From: Myxococcota bacterium | GTDB taxonomy: Bacteria; Myxococcota_A; UBA9042; DTJE01 | Assembly (NCBI GenBank): GCA_017994695.1 | Contig: JAGOKF010000031.1 | Span: 1-40,232, forward strand | DNA length: 40,232 bases | Direction: 5' to 3' | Part shown: positions 31,823-40,166 of the stretch, piece after piece | Position numbering within the stretch: position 1 is the first letter of the stretch | How the letters are laid out: each line of letters opens with the position of its first letter | Translations under genes and position numbers: made by a program | The notes under the pieces: model-generated | Databases searched by the model: none | The model's input: the letters and a program-made list of their open reading frames with translations, nothing else | What the model was told of the DNA's origin: nothing

Positions 31823-33495
31823 CGGCCGGAATCCTCCGGGACCCTGTCGGGGTCCCCGGACAGCCAGAGCGGCTCGGACCACGACACCCACCCCATGGCG
31901 TTCCCCGCGAAGGGATGTTCGATCCACGCGTCGCGCCAGTGGACCTCGCCGATCATCCCGGCGACCCGGTCCTCGAGCGCGTGCCCGGAGGAGTCCCGGG
32001 AGGATCCGATGCTCCGCACCAGCCTGGGCCGGAGGCGGGCCCCGAGGGTCCCGAGGAAACGAGGCACCCATTCCCCGAGAACCCCGGGATCTCGGGGCAT
32101 CCTTCGGGAATCCAGGGGGTCCAGGGTCTCCGAGGCCGCCACGAAGCACCCGGTGCCCCCGGCCCGGGAGACGGATTCGGCCAATCCCAGCACGTCCCCT
32201 TCGGACAGGTCCCAGTCGTCGTCCAGCAGGGCTCCCAGCGGGAACAGCAGCGAGGGACGGGGTTTCCCTGCGGGTGTCAGCAGGCCGAGGGCCCCCCGCA
32301 CCGCCTCCAGGTTCCCGGGCACCCAGGCCGCCCGGTCCGGGAGCCTCCGGTGGGTCGGGTGGATCACCAGGCAGACCTCGTCGATTCCCGCCTGTGAAAC
32401 CCGTTGCAGGAATCCCAGAGGATCGGTTCGCCCGATACCTCCCCAGAGGACCCGCACCTCCCCGGGACAGGCCCGCCGCGCCCCGTGCAGGACCTCCGCC
32501 AGGCCCTCGGGACCCAGGAGGTCCAGGCCCGACAGGACCCACTCCCGCTGCAGGGGACGGGAGGCGGCCCACCGCTGCACCGCCTCGCCGATCTGCCGGA
32601 CCATCTCCCCCTGGGGCAGGTGTTCCAGCCGGTGCCCGGGACACCGGGCGGGACAGCCTTCGCACCGGCGATCCCTAAAGAACTGCCCCGAAACCTCGTG
32701 CCGCCCCCCGGATCCCGGTTCCCGCCGGTGCATCCTCCAGGTCCGGATCCCGTACTGCTGCAGTTCCAGGCGGTCGCCCAGGTCCGGGAACAGGCACGGC
32801 GGCAGGTTGTAGGGCTTCACCCTCCCTCCGTGGGGCAGGGGGTCCTGGAGCGCCGCCCGGAGGGCCTGCACCAGTGCCTCCCGGTCCATCAGGTAGCGGG
32901 AGGCCACGCCCAGGGTCTCCCGGCTCAGGATGAAGGGCTGGACCACGTGGAGGCCCGCCCCGAGGCGGCCCGCCAGCACCAGGGTCTCCCGAAGCCGCCC
33001 GGCGTTCTCCGGCACGATCAGGGTGATCGTGTTCCGGTCGAACCGTTCCCGGGATCCCCCGGTCAGTCCGGCGATCGTCCGCAGCCCCGCGACGGCCTGC
33101 CGGAACGACCCCGGAACCCCCGTCAGGGCGTCGTGGATCTCCGGCACCGGGCCGTGCAGCGAGATGCTGACCCCCGTGAGGCCGGCTTCGATCAGCGACC
33201 GGGCATAGTCCCGGTAGAGCAGTCTGCGCCCGTTGGTGGTGATGCTGACCCGGGTGAAGCCCAGGCCCCGGGCCAGGGAGACCAGTTCCGCCAGGTCGGG
33301 CCGGATCGTCGGTTCCCCGCCGCTGAACGCCAGTTCCCGGTAACCCCGGGCGAAGGCCTCCTCGATGCGCCGGCGCATCTCGGCGGTGTCCGGGTCGATC
33401 CATCCCGGGCCGCAGGCCCGGAGAGGCGGCTGGGGACAGAACCCGCACCGGTTGTTGCAGGACAGTCCGGTCTCCAGCGTCAACAGGTCGCCCAT
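31795..33495 (-). CDS. Radical SAM protein with second, cysteine-less barrel-like half
   Basis: 566 residues. The N-terminal half has the [4Fe-4S] motif CNNRCGFC (Cys13, Cys17, Cys20), FSGGEPT (57-63) for SAM binding, ITTNGR and SISLHGP, all typical of the family. Four further Cys (PPC at 234, then CEGCPARC at 278-285) could bind a second cluster, as in SPASM/twitch enzymes. Residues 315-566 repeat the barrel pattern: GIDEVCLVIHP...WVPGNLEAVRGALGLL parallels GLTGVSISLHGP...GVPGSFRQAVAGLRTI, but without the CxxxCxxC site. The substrate is unknown; no precursor peptide gene is adjacent. ATG 33495 is at the left edge of a short divergent promoter island. Its 3' end overlaps the neighbour gene. 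Confidence 0.85.
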   Translation of the reverse strand: MGDLLTLETGLSCNNRCGFCPQPPLRACGPGWIDPDTAEMRRRIEEAFARGYRELAFSGGEPTIRPDLAELVSLARGLGFTRVSITTNGRRLLYRDYARSLIEAGLTGVSISLHGPVPEIHDALTGVPGSFRQAVAGLRTIAGLTGGSRERFDRNTITLIVPENAGRLRETLVLAGRLGAGLHVVQPFILSRETLGVASRYLMDREALVQALRAALQDPLPHGGRVKPYNLPPCLFPDLGDRLELQQYGIRTWRMHRREPGSGGRHEVSGQFFRDRRCEGCPARCPGHRLEHLPQGEMVRQIGEAVQRWAASRPLQREWVLSGLDLLGPEGLAEVLHGARRACPGEVRVLWGGIGRTDPLGFLQRVSQAGIDEVCLVIHPTHRRLPDRAAWVPGNLEAVRGALGLLTPAGKPRPSLLFPLGALLDDDWDLSEGDVLGLAESVSRAGGTGCFVAASETLDPLDSRRMPRDPGVLGEWVPRFLGTLGARLRPRLVRSIGSSRDSSGHALEDRVAGMIGEVHWRDAWIEHPFAGNAMGWVSWSEPLWLSGDPDRVPEDSGRQPPPSTTR

Positions 33496-33553
33496 CCCGA
33501 TCTCTCCGCCCTGCCCGCCCGATCCGGGACCGGTCCCTCGCCCGGACGGCTCT

Positions 33554-33577
33554 AGTGTAGAGCAATCCGTGTAGAAT
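33554..33577. promoter_or_regulatory. Divergent promoter island; TAGAAT -10 seven bases before an ATG
   Basis: Rightward: TAGAAT (33572-33577) is followed by ACGCCCC and the ATG at 33585, so the transcript should begin at or very near the start codon. Leftward: TACACT (33554-33559, minus strand) is a weaker -10 for the radical SAM gene. No -35 matches are evident on either side. Confidence 0.45.
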
Positions 33578-33584
33578 ACGCCCC

Positions 33585-34589
33585 ATGTCGGCGCCCCCCG
33601 AGCCAGGCACCCTGCGAACCAGCCGATCCCGGGTGGTCGCGGCCTGGATCGGCACGGCCCTGCTGCTGGGCTATCTGGCGGCCACCACGGACCTCGGGAC
33701 CGCCTGGGACGCCTTGCGCCACGCGGACCTCCCCCGCATCCTGTGGACCCTTTTGTGGGCGATCCCCGCGACCTACCTGGTCGATTCGATCGGCGTGACC
33801 GCCCTGCTCCGGCGGGTCGGGGTGCGGGTCCCCTTCGGGGAGTTCCTCCGGGTGAAGGGCGCCTCCTACCTGCTGAACATCATCAACTACAACCTCGGCC
33901 TGGTGCTGATGGCGGCCGTGGTGAAGAACCGGTCGGACCGCGGCTGGGGATCGGCGGGAAGCCCGTTCCTGCTGCTGAACTTCCTGGACCTGTCGGTGTT
34001 CGGGATGCTGGTGATCGGAGCGCTGTCCCTGGGCCAGTGCCCGTTTCCGGATCCGGCGGTGCGCACCTTCCTGTGGGCCGCCGCCGCCGGGGCCACGCTG
34101 GCACCCCCGTTCCTGATGGCCCTCTCCCGGATTCCGAAGGACCGGGGATGGATCGGGAGGATGGCGGGACACGGGATCCTGGAGGCCTTCCGGCGCCTCG
34201 ACCCGGCCGCCCTTCCCCTGGTGATCGGATCCCGGACGGGCCTGGTGCTGCTCTATGCCCTGATGAACCGGTCCTTCCTGCTCGCCTTCGGGACCGACAT
34301 CCCCCTGGGCAAGCTGCTGGTCTTCATGCCCATCCTGACCCTGGTGGCCTTCATGCCCATCTCGGTCAGCGGCCTGGGGTCCACCCAGGTCGTGATGCGG
34401 TCCTTCTACGGGCCCTTCGTCTCCCCGGCCATGGCGGCCACCGAGGCCGCCCGGACGGCGGTGATCGACGCCTTCTCGACCACCACGATCCTGGCGACGG
34501 TGCTGGTCCGGGCCGCCATCGGGATCGCCTGCCTGCCCTGGGTGTCGAAGGCCCTGGCCCGGGGCCGGGGGGAAGGAGAGGGCTGGTGA
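33585..34589 (+). CDS. Flippase-like / lysylphosphatidylglycerol synthase TM-region protein (UPF0104-like)
   Basis: 334 residues with about eight hydrophobic helices, no soluble domain. Features of the family: WALRHADLP-type first loop (AWDALRHADLPRILWTLLWAI), FLRVKGASYLLNIINYNLG, then LVFMPILTLVAFMPISVSGLGSTQV, matching the conserved 'P.s..GlG..e' segment. Members are thought to move lipid-linked substrates, and full MprF proteins use this fold to flip lysyl-PG. The C-terminal synthase domain of MprF is absent here. The ATG stands seven bases after a -10 box with no ribosome site, so the mRNA is probably leaderless. The stop overlaps the GTG of rsmB (GTGA). Confidence 0.8.
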   Translation: MSAPPEPGTLRTSRSRVVAAWIGTALLLGYLAATTDLGTAWDALRHADLPRILWTLLWAIPATYLVDSIGVTALLRRVGVRVPFGEFLRVKGASYLLNIINYNLGLVLMAAVVKNRSDRGWGSAGSPFLLLNFLDLSVFGMLVIGALSLGQCPFPDPAVRTFLWAAAAGATLAPPFLMALSRIPKDRGWIGRMAGHGILEAFRRLDPAALPLVIGSRTGLVLLYALMNRSFLLAFGTDIPLGKLLVFMPILTLVAFMPISVSGLGSTQVVMRSFYGPFVSPAMAATEAARTAVIDAFSTTTILATVLVRAAIGIACLPWVSKALARGRGEGEGW

Positions 34590-35932
34590 ACCCCCAGGGG
34601 CCGAAGAATCCCCGGGCAGAGGCCGTATCGGCCCTGATCCGGGTCCTGTCGGGCCGCAGCCGCAGCACCGACGAGGTCCACCGGGTCCGGGGGATCCTGG
34701 AATCCCGGGAGGCGGCCCTGTTCCAGGTCCTGCTGCTGGGCGTGCTGCGGCGCCGGAGGGCCCTGGAGTCGGTCCTCCAGCCCCTGTTGCGGCGCCCCCT
34801 GGACGCCACGCCGCCGCCGCTCCGGGAGACCCTGATGGTGCTGGCCTTCCAGGGCCTGTTCCTGGACCGGGTGCCCTCCCATGCCCGCCTCTCCTCGGCC
34901 GTGGAACTCGCCCGCCACCTGGGCGGCGAGGCGGCCGCCCGCTTCGTCAACGCCGTCGGCCGATCCCTCGAACGGAGCCTGGCGGGACCCGACCCCCTCG
35001 CCGGGATGCCGCCGGAGGTCCTGGCATCGGTGCCCGACTGGATCGGCACCCGGATCCGCCAGGCGGACCGGGGCCCCTGGACCGACGACCTCTGGGAGGT
35101 CCTCGGCCAGCCGGCCCCGTCCACGCTGCGTCTCTACCCGTCCCCGAAAGGAACCGCCGAGGTGCTGGAGGAGATCCGCTCCCTGGGGATTGCTGCCGAG
35201 CCCACCCCCTTCGCCTCCCGGGGTCTCCGGGTGCTGGAGGGAACCCCCCTCTCGGACCCCCGCCTGGTTCCCGGACGCATGATCCCCCAGGACGAGGCCT
35301 CCCAGCTCGTGGTCGAGGCCCTCGCGCCCGCGGACGGCGAACGGATCCTCGACCTCTGCGCCGGGCACGGCCTCAAGACGATCCAGATCCTCCAGCAGGC
35401 CCCCGGGGCCCGGGTGGTGGCGGTGGACCTCCACGAACGGAAGCTCGCGGAGGCACGACGCCTCGCCACCCGCCTGGGCCTTCCCAGGTTCCGGACCCTG
35501 GCGATGGACGCCCGGGACCTGCCGGGAGTCCTGCCCCCGGCCTCCTTCGACCGGGTGATCCTGGACGCCCCATGCACGGGCCTGGGCACCCTGGTCCGCC
35601 GGCCGGAAGTGCGATGGACCCGCCGGGAGGAGGACGTTGCCGCGGCTGCCGCCCTCCAGCGGGAACTCCTGGCCGTGGCGGCCAGGATGGTCCGTCCCGG
35701 GGGACGGGTCCTCTACGCCGTCTGCTCCTTCGTGCCGGAGGAGGGCCCCGACCACCGGGACAACGCCCAAGCCTGTGGACTGGCTCCCGAATCCATCGAA
35801 AGGGATTTCCCCTTCCGGCACCCTGACGGGACGCTGAGGCCCCTCCCCTGGCGGGATGGCATGGACGGCTTCTACATCGGGGCCTTCCGGGCAGGCGGCG
35901 ATGCCCCGAAGCCCGGGACTCCACCCTCCTAG
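34586..35932 (+). CDS. rsmB: 16S rRNA (cytosine-C5) methyltransferase RsmB-like
   Basis: 448 residues. The enzyme methylates one cytosine (C967 in E. coli numbering) of 16S rRNA using SAM. The N-terminus (1-140) is a NusB-like RNA-binding domain (EAVSALIRVLSGR, FLDRVPSHARLSSAVELA, ARFVNAVGRSL). The catalytic domain has RMIPQDEASQLVVEAL, the SAM loop ILDLCAGHGLKT, VDLHERK, LDAPCTGLGTLVRRPEVRW (Cys330) and YAVCSFVPEE (Cys380), the two cysteines of the family. The SAM loop differs from the usual LCAAPGGKT. Start is GTG at 34586, overlapping the flippase-like stop. The stop shares a CTAG with the PAS gene on the other strand. Confidence 0.9.
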   Translation: MNPQGPKNPRAEAVSALIRVLSGRSRSTDEVHRVRGILESREAALFQVLLLGVLRRRRALESVLQPLLRRPLDATPPPLRETLMVLAFQGLFLDRVPSHARLSSAVELARHLGGEAAARFVNAVGRSLERSLAGPDPLAGMPPEVLASVPDWIGTRIRQADRGPWTDDLWEVLGQPAPSTLRLYPSPKGTAEVLEEIRSLGIAAEPTPFASRGLRVLEGTPLSDPRLVPGRMIPQDEASQLVVEALAPADGERILDLCAGHGLKTIQILQQAPGARVVAVDLHERKLAEARRLATRLGLPRFRTLAMDARDLPGVLPPASFDRVILDAPCTGLGTLVRRPEVRWTRREEDVAAAAALQRELLAVAARMVRPGGRVLYAVCSFVPEEGPDHRDNAQACGLAPESIERDFPFRHPDGTLRPLPWRDGMDGFYIGAFRAGGDAPKPGTPPS

Positions 35933-37680
35933 ATTCCCGACGCGCCCCGATCCCCGGCGTCGCTCCGGGAATCCGCCTGGGCCTGGACCAGGATCGACAC
36001 CAGCCGGTCCTCTCCGTCCCGCACCCCCTCCACATGGTGGAGTGCCGTGACGCTCCCGCCCGGACGGGGATACCGAAGGTCGATCCGGACCGGATCCCGG
36101 AGTCCCGAGAACAGCCGTTCCACGATGACATCGACGCCTTGCCGATCCGCGGGATCGACCAGGTCCTGCCAGTGCATCCCCTGCAAGTCCTGCCGCGAAC
36201 GGTCGACCAGATCGCAGAAGGCGCCGTTGGCCTCGACAATCCTTCCCTCGGCGTCGAGCCAGGCGATGCCCAGGAGAGCCGTCTCGAAGACCCGCCGGTA
36301 CCGGACCTCCCACTCCCGGGTCCGGGACTCGGCCTCCTCCTCCCCCGTCCGGTCCCGGAAGACCGTCACCCGCCCCAGGGAATCCCCTGCCGGTCCCGGC
36401 ATCGGCACGGAGGCAATGCGGATGGGTCGCGCCGTCCCGTCCCGGCCCACCATTCGTGCCACCCGCGACTGCCCTCCCGGCGCCCCGACCTGGGGAACCG
36501 CCTCCTCGTCCACCAGAGCCAGGACCTCCCGCATCGGCCGGCCCCGGGCCGCCTCCCCGGACCAGCCGGTCAGTTGTTCAGCGAAGAGGTTCATCTGGAT
36601 CACGTTGCCCCGGCGGTCGGTCACGACCACGCCGTCCCCGCTGTAGGGAGTCCCCCGGAGGGCTTCCATGGCCAGTTTCCGCAACCGCTCGCCCTCCAGC
36701 ATGCGCCGGACCAGTCTCCCCTGGCCCCGGCTCCACCCGGCCCAGACCAGCAGGGCGGTCAGCGCCATCGCAAGCACCACGACCCCCCAGACGAGTCCGC
36801 CGATCCACCGGGCCTGGGCCAGCACCTCCTCCTGGTCCATCCAGGCCACCAGCACCCAGCGGGAGTCGGGGATTGTGCTGGCATAGCCGAACAGCGGCCG
36901 ACCGTCGGAACCGTCCCGGCCGGTCAGGACCCCCCGGGATCCCTGGACCGCCTGGACCCGCAGATCCTCTTCGGCCGAATAGGGGATTCGGACCGTCATG
37001 GGCGGGTCCGACCGGTTCCGCTGGCGGGTCAGCACCAGCACCCCGTCCCCGTCCCCGACCACGATCTGGGTCTCGGCGGTCCGGGACGGGAGCGGCCAGG
37101 ACTCCAGCAGGGGGAACAACAGGCGGTCCAGGTCCTCCTGGTGCACCAGCACCCCCAGGGTGGTCCCGTCCTCCCCGGGGACCGGGCAGGCCGCCTCCAG
37201 GATCGAGTCCTCCAGGCGGGCGGTCCGGGGCTCGCCCAGCAGGGCCTGACGCTGGGCCAGGGCCCGCAGGGCCAGGGAACGGGTCGCCTCCGTTACGCCC
37301 GGCAGGTCCTTGCGGAGCCGGATCACCAGTTCCCCTCCGGGGCCCAGCAGGATCTGGTCCCGGTAGCGGACGAACCCCTGACGCTCCTCCATGCGTTTCC
37401 GCAGGAGGTCCAGGGTCTCGGCGTCGAACCCCTTCCGGACCGCCTCCTGGACCAGCATGCCGAAGCGGCCGGTGGCGTTCGCCTGGACGTCCCCCAGCAG
37501 GTGCTGCCTCCATTCCGTCACCTGGCCGACCTTCAGTCGGGCGACCGCCTCCAGTTTCTCCAGGGCCTCCCGGGTCAGGTCCTCGACCACGTGCCGGTGG
37601 AAGAACCACCCGCCCACCCCCAGCAGGAGCAGGAGCACCGCCGTTCCACCCAGGATCTTCCCGTTGCCTCGCCCTCTCAT
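35929..37680 (-). CDS. Membrane sensor with Cache-like and two PAS domains, no output domain
   Basis: 583 residues. Helix 1 (9-27) and helix 2 (292-315) bracket a periplasmic region (28-290) resembling double-Cache ligand sensors (QVTEWRQHLLGDVQANA, RWVLVAWMDQEEVLAQA). Two cytoplasmic PAS domains follow: about 330-445 (GDGVVVTDRRGNVIQMNLFAEQLTG) and 455-570 (VFETALLGIAWLDAEGRIVEANGAFCDLV). The protein then ends in an Asp/Ser-rich tail with no kinase, GGDEF, EAL or methyl-accepting part. It may signal through a partner protein, or be a truncated sensor; the intact tail and clean stop give no sign of a frameshift. No ribosome site is evident before ATG 37680. Confidence 0.85.
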   Translation of the reverse strand: MRGRGNGKILGGTAVLLLLLGVGGWFFHRHVVEDLTREALEKLEAVARLKVGQVTEWRQHLLGDVQANATGRFGMLVQEAVRKGFDAETLDLLRKRMEERQGFVRYRDQILLGPGGELVIRLRKDLPGVTEATRSLALRALAQRQALLGEPRTARLEDSILEAACPVPGEDGTTLGVLVHQEDLDRLLFPLLESWPLPSRTAETQIVVGDGDGVLVLTRQRNRSDPPMTVRIPYSAEEDLRVQAVQGSRGVLTGRDGSDGRPLFGYASTIPDSRWVLVAWMDQEEVLAQARWIGGLVWGVVVLAMALTALLVWAGWSRGQGRLVRRMLEGERLRKLAMEALRGTPYSGDGVVVTDRRGNVIQMNLFAEQLTGWSGEAARGRPMREVLALVDEEAVPQVGAPGGQSRVARMVGRDGTARPIRIASVPMPGPAGDSLGRVTVFRDRTGEEEAESRTREWEVRYRRVFETALLGIAWLDAEGRIVEANGAFCDLVDRSRQDLQGMHWQDLVDPADRQGVDVIVERLFSGLRDPVRIDLRYPRPGGSVTALHHVEGVRDGEDRLVSILVQAQADSRSDAGDRGASGI

Positions 37681-37749
37681 GCCGGCCCCGGGCCCGCACC
37701 GTGGGAGGATTTCGCCCCACGCCGGGCTTCTGTTCGGATTGCACCGCCA

Positions 37750-37755
37750 ATCATA
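37750..37755 (-). promoter_or_regulatory. Possible -10 for the PAS sensor gene
   Basis: On the minus strand TATGAT is preceded by TG and followed by TGGCGGTG. The ATG is 69 bases beyond. The 100-base gap after the protease gene holds no other clear element. Confidence 0.4.
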
Positions 37756-37780
37756 CAGGGGATCGATCGGAAGAGCGACC

Positions 37781-38485
37781 CTAGAGATTCCCCGTCGCCC
37801 AGAGCAGGACCCGGGCCAGGGCCAGCACGGGCATCGCCATCACCTTTCCCGCGAAGGAGATCAGCAGGGCGAAGGCCACGATCACGAAGATCGCGTTCCG
37901 TTGCAGCATCTCCACCTGCCGTCCCAGGGAGTCGGGCAGCAGGCCCACCAGCACCCGGCTCCCGTCCAGCGGAGGAACCGGCAGCAGGTTGAAGACCGCC
38001 AGGCCGATGTTGATCAGGAAGGTCATCGCCATCAGGGCCGCCAGGGCCCCCGCGGGCCCCTGCAGCAGCGCGCCCCCGCCGACTCCCATCTGCAGGATGA
38101 AGGGCACCTCGAAGACCCCCATGGCCAGGAGGCCCCGGTAGATGGCCGCCACCACGAAGGCGAAGAGGAAGTTCGACGCCGGGCCCGCGGCAGCGGTGAT
38201 CAGCACGCCGGTCTTCATCCGCAGGCGCCGGGTGAGCCGTACCGGGTTGACGGGCACCGGCTTCGCCCATCCGAAGAAGGGAGCGCCGGACCCGATGGCC
38301 AGCAGGGGGATCACCACGGTCCCGAAGAGGTCGATGTGGGCCAGAGGATTCAGGGTCAGTCGCCCCATCCGGCCGGCCGTGTCGTCCCCCAGCAGCCAGG
38401 CCGACAGGGCATGGGCGTACTCGTGGACCGACAGCGACAGGATCATCGGCACCAGGATCAGGACCGCCTGCTGGACCAGTTCCAC
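37781..38485 (-). CDS. Site-2 protease (M50) family membrane metalloprotease
   Basis: 234 residues with about six membrane helices. The zinc site is HEYAH (His21, Glu22, His25) in the first helix, and NLLPVPPLDG (166-175, Asp174) is the third ligand. GKTGVLITAAAGPASN-type residues form the family's conserved middle helix. This is the short rhomboid-like M50 subgroup (YwhC-type), without PDZ or CBS domains. Intramembrane proteases of this type cleave membrane-bound regulators; the target is unknown. GTG 38485 starts the gene with GAGGAGG five bases before it, 10 bases after the hydrolase gene stop, so they are co-transcribed. Confidence 0.93.
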   Translation of the reverse strand: MELVQQAVLILVPMILSLSVHEYAHALSAWLLGDDTAGRMGRLTLNPLAHIDLFGTVVIPLLAIGSGAPFFGWAKPVPVNPVRLTRRLRMKTGVLITAAAGPASNFLFAFVVAAIYRGLLAMGVFEVPFILQMGVGGGALLQGPAGALAALMAMTFLINIGLAVFNLLPVPPLDGSRVLVGLLPDSLGRQVEMLQRNAIFVIVAFALLISFAGKVMAMPVLALARVLLWATGNL

Positions 38486-38495
38486 GGGGGCCTCC

Positions 38496-40166
38496 TCAAC
38501 CAGGGGGATTCCCGGGCGTTCCCGGGAGGGGTCTTCGACGGCGGACCGCCCGGGACAGCGCCCACAGGGCCGCCAGCAGCGCCATCCAGGGCCATCCCGG
38601 GGACTCGGCGGGGCCGCCTGCCCCCTGGCAGCCCCCGCAACGGCACGGGGTCGTCTCCCTTTCCCCGAACCCGGTTTCCCGGAGGTCGGCCGGATCCCCG
38701 GCCCCCGGGTCCCCGCCGGTCCCCGGATCCCTCTCCGACGGATCCTGATCCCGGGGATCGCCCGCCTCCTCCAAGGCCCCGGGAACGTCCCGCCAGGGTC
38801 GGAGGCCGTCGGGCCAGCGGATCAGATCCGTCGCCCCTTCCTCGGGCAGGTCCTGGCGGGGATCCTCCGGGATCCCCTCCCCCTCACCGGAAGCGTCGTC
38901 GCCGCCGGGAGTTCCGCCGGCATCGGGGTCCGGCGGACCGGGCCAGGCCGCGTCGATGGCCAGCCACGGGTCAGCCAGGGACTCCTCGTATCCCAGGGCC
39001 CAGTAGGCCAGTCCCCCGATCCCCCGCCGGGCGACGATCCCCACCTTCGCCGTCAGGGACCGCAGGTCCTCGCACCAGGTCTGCCGGATGCCCCCGGAAG
39101 TCTCCGCGAACCAGGGCGTGTCGGAGTCGGCGTCCCAGGCGAACCCTCCGGCCTCCTGGGCCCTCTGCTGACAGTCGGCGTAGAACCGGGCCGTCCCGTT
39201 TCCGGTCTTCCGGGCTCCACGCTCGACGGAGGTCGCCGGCCAGTCGTAGCCGTACAGGGGCAGGGCCAGCAGGAACCGGCCCCGGTTCCCGGCCCCCCCG
39301 TAGCGATCGTAGTCGTCCAGGGTCCACTCCAGGGAGTACTTCCCCCAGAAGTCCGAAGGCCTCGACGGGGCGACGGGTCCCGGGTCTCCGCCCCGGTAGT
39401 GGTAGTCGTAGCCCATGATCACCAGCCCGTCCCCGGCCAGGGCCAGCTGGTCGTAGTCGTAGGCCCCGCTCCAGTCCACCGCCGGGGTGTCCACGGTGAC
39501 CTGGGAGGCGTGCCCCAGGGCCTGATCCATCGCGGCCTTCAGTTCCTGGACGAACGTCACGAAGGCGGCCTTCTGGGCCACCGGAAGCCCCTCGAAATCG
39601 ACGTTGACCCCTTCCCCGCCCCCCTCGATCACCAGGTTCACGATCCCCTCGACGGCCCGGCGGCGATTGGCCGCGCTGGAAAGCAGGGCCGCCATCTGGT
39701 TCCCGTCGAAGCAGGTCACCGCCAGCACCACCCGGACCCCGGCCCCCCGGGCCTCGGTCACGAGCGGCATCAGGGTGGCCGAGGCCCAGTCCCTCGCGGA
39801 TCCCAGGCTGCCGTCCCCGTTGACGGGCACCGCGAAATAGGCCAGCGTGGTGATGCGATCGAGGGGGACCACCGCCGTCCCCAGGGTCCAGTAGGGCAGG
39901 AACCCCAGCACCTCCACCGGCGGACGTCGCGCTTCCTCGCGGACGAAGGCCACCGGAAGACCCTGCCAGGGGGGCATGTCCCGGTGGCGCTCCCACTCCA
40001 GCGACGGGAAGGACCTCCAGGGGCTCGCCTGCCAGGGCCCGTCCCCGGTCGTCTGTCCCCGGACGGGGAGGATCCCGGCGAGGAACGACGCGACGAACCC
40101 GAGGAACATCCGCGCGGCCTTCCCCCGGCTCCGTCCGGCCCCCCCCGCCCTTCCTCGCCGCCCCAT
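38496..40166 (-). CDS. Secreted glycoside hydrolase 18-like protein with MYXO-CTERM-like tail
   Basis: 556 residues. Signal peptide: a basic start, then MFLGFVASFLAGILPVRG (20-37). The GH18-type barrel (83-405) has VLGFLPYWTLG, the catalytic strand GVNVDFEGLP with acid Glu192 and Asp190, VIMGYDYHY (249-257), LPLYGYDWP and the C-terminal GIGGLAYWALGYE with Trp389. It resembles YaaH/spore-type and chitinase-like hydrolases that cut beta-1,4 amino-sugar chains, perhaps peptidoglycan or chitin. The usual first Asp of DxxDxDxE is Gly here (GGGEGVNVDFE). Residues 410-505 form an Asp/Pro/Gly/Glu-rich tether, then CRCGGC (508-513), a hydrophobic helix (525-538) and RRRR (542-545), like MYXO-CTERM tails. 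The promoter is outside the supported sequence; 40167-40232 shows no gene. Confidence 0.85.
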   Translation of the reverse strand: MGRRGRAGGAGRSRGKAARMFLGFVASFLAGILPVRGQTTGDGPWQASPWRSFPSLEWERHRDMPPWQGLPVAFVREEARRPPVEVLGFLPYWTLGTAVVPLDRITTLAYFAVPVNGDGSLGSARDWASATLMPLVTEARGAGVRVVLAVTCFDGNQMAALLSSAANRRRAVEGIVNLVIEGGGEGVNVDFEGLPVAQKAAFVTFVQELKAAMDQALGHASQVTVDTPAVDWSGAYDYDQLALAGDGLVIMGYDYHYRGGDPGPVAPSRPSDFWGKYSLEWTLDDYDRYGGAGNRGRFLLALPLYGYDWPATSVERGARKTGNGTARFYADCQQRAQEAGGFAWDADSDTPWFAETSGGIRQTWCEDLRSLTAKVGIVARRGIGGLAYWALGYEESLADPWLAIDAAWPGPPDPDAGGTPGGDDASGEGEGIPEDPRQDLPEEGATDLIRWPDGLRPWRDVPGALEEAGDPRDQDPSERDPGTGGDPGAGDPADLRETGFGERETTPCRCGGCQGAGGPAESPGWPWMALLAALWALSRAVRRRRPLPGTPGNPPG

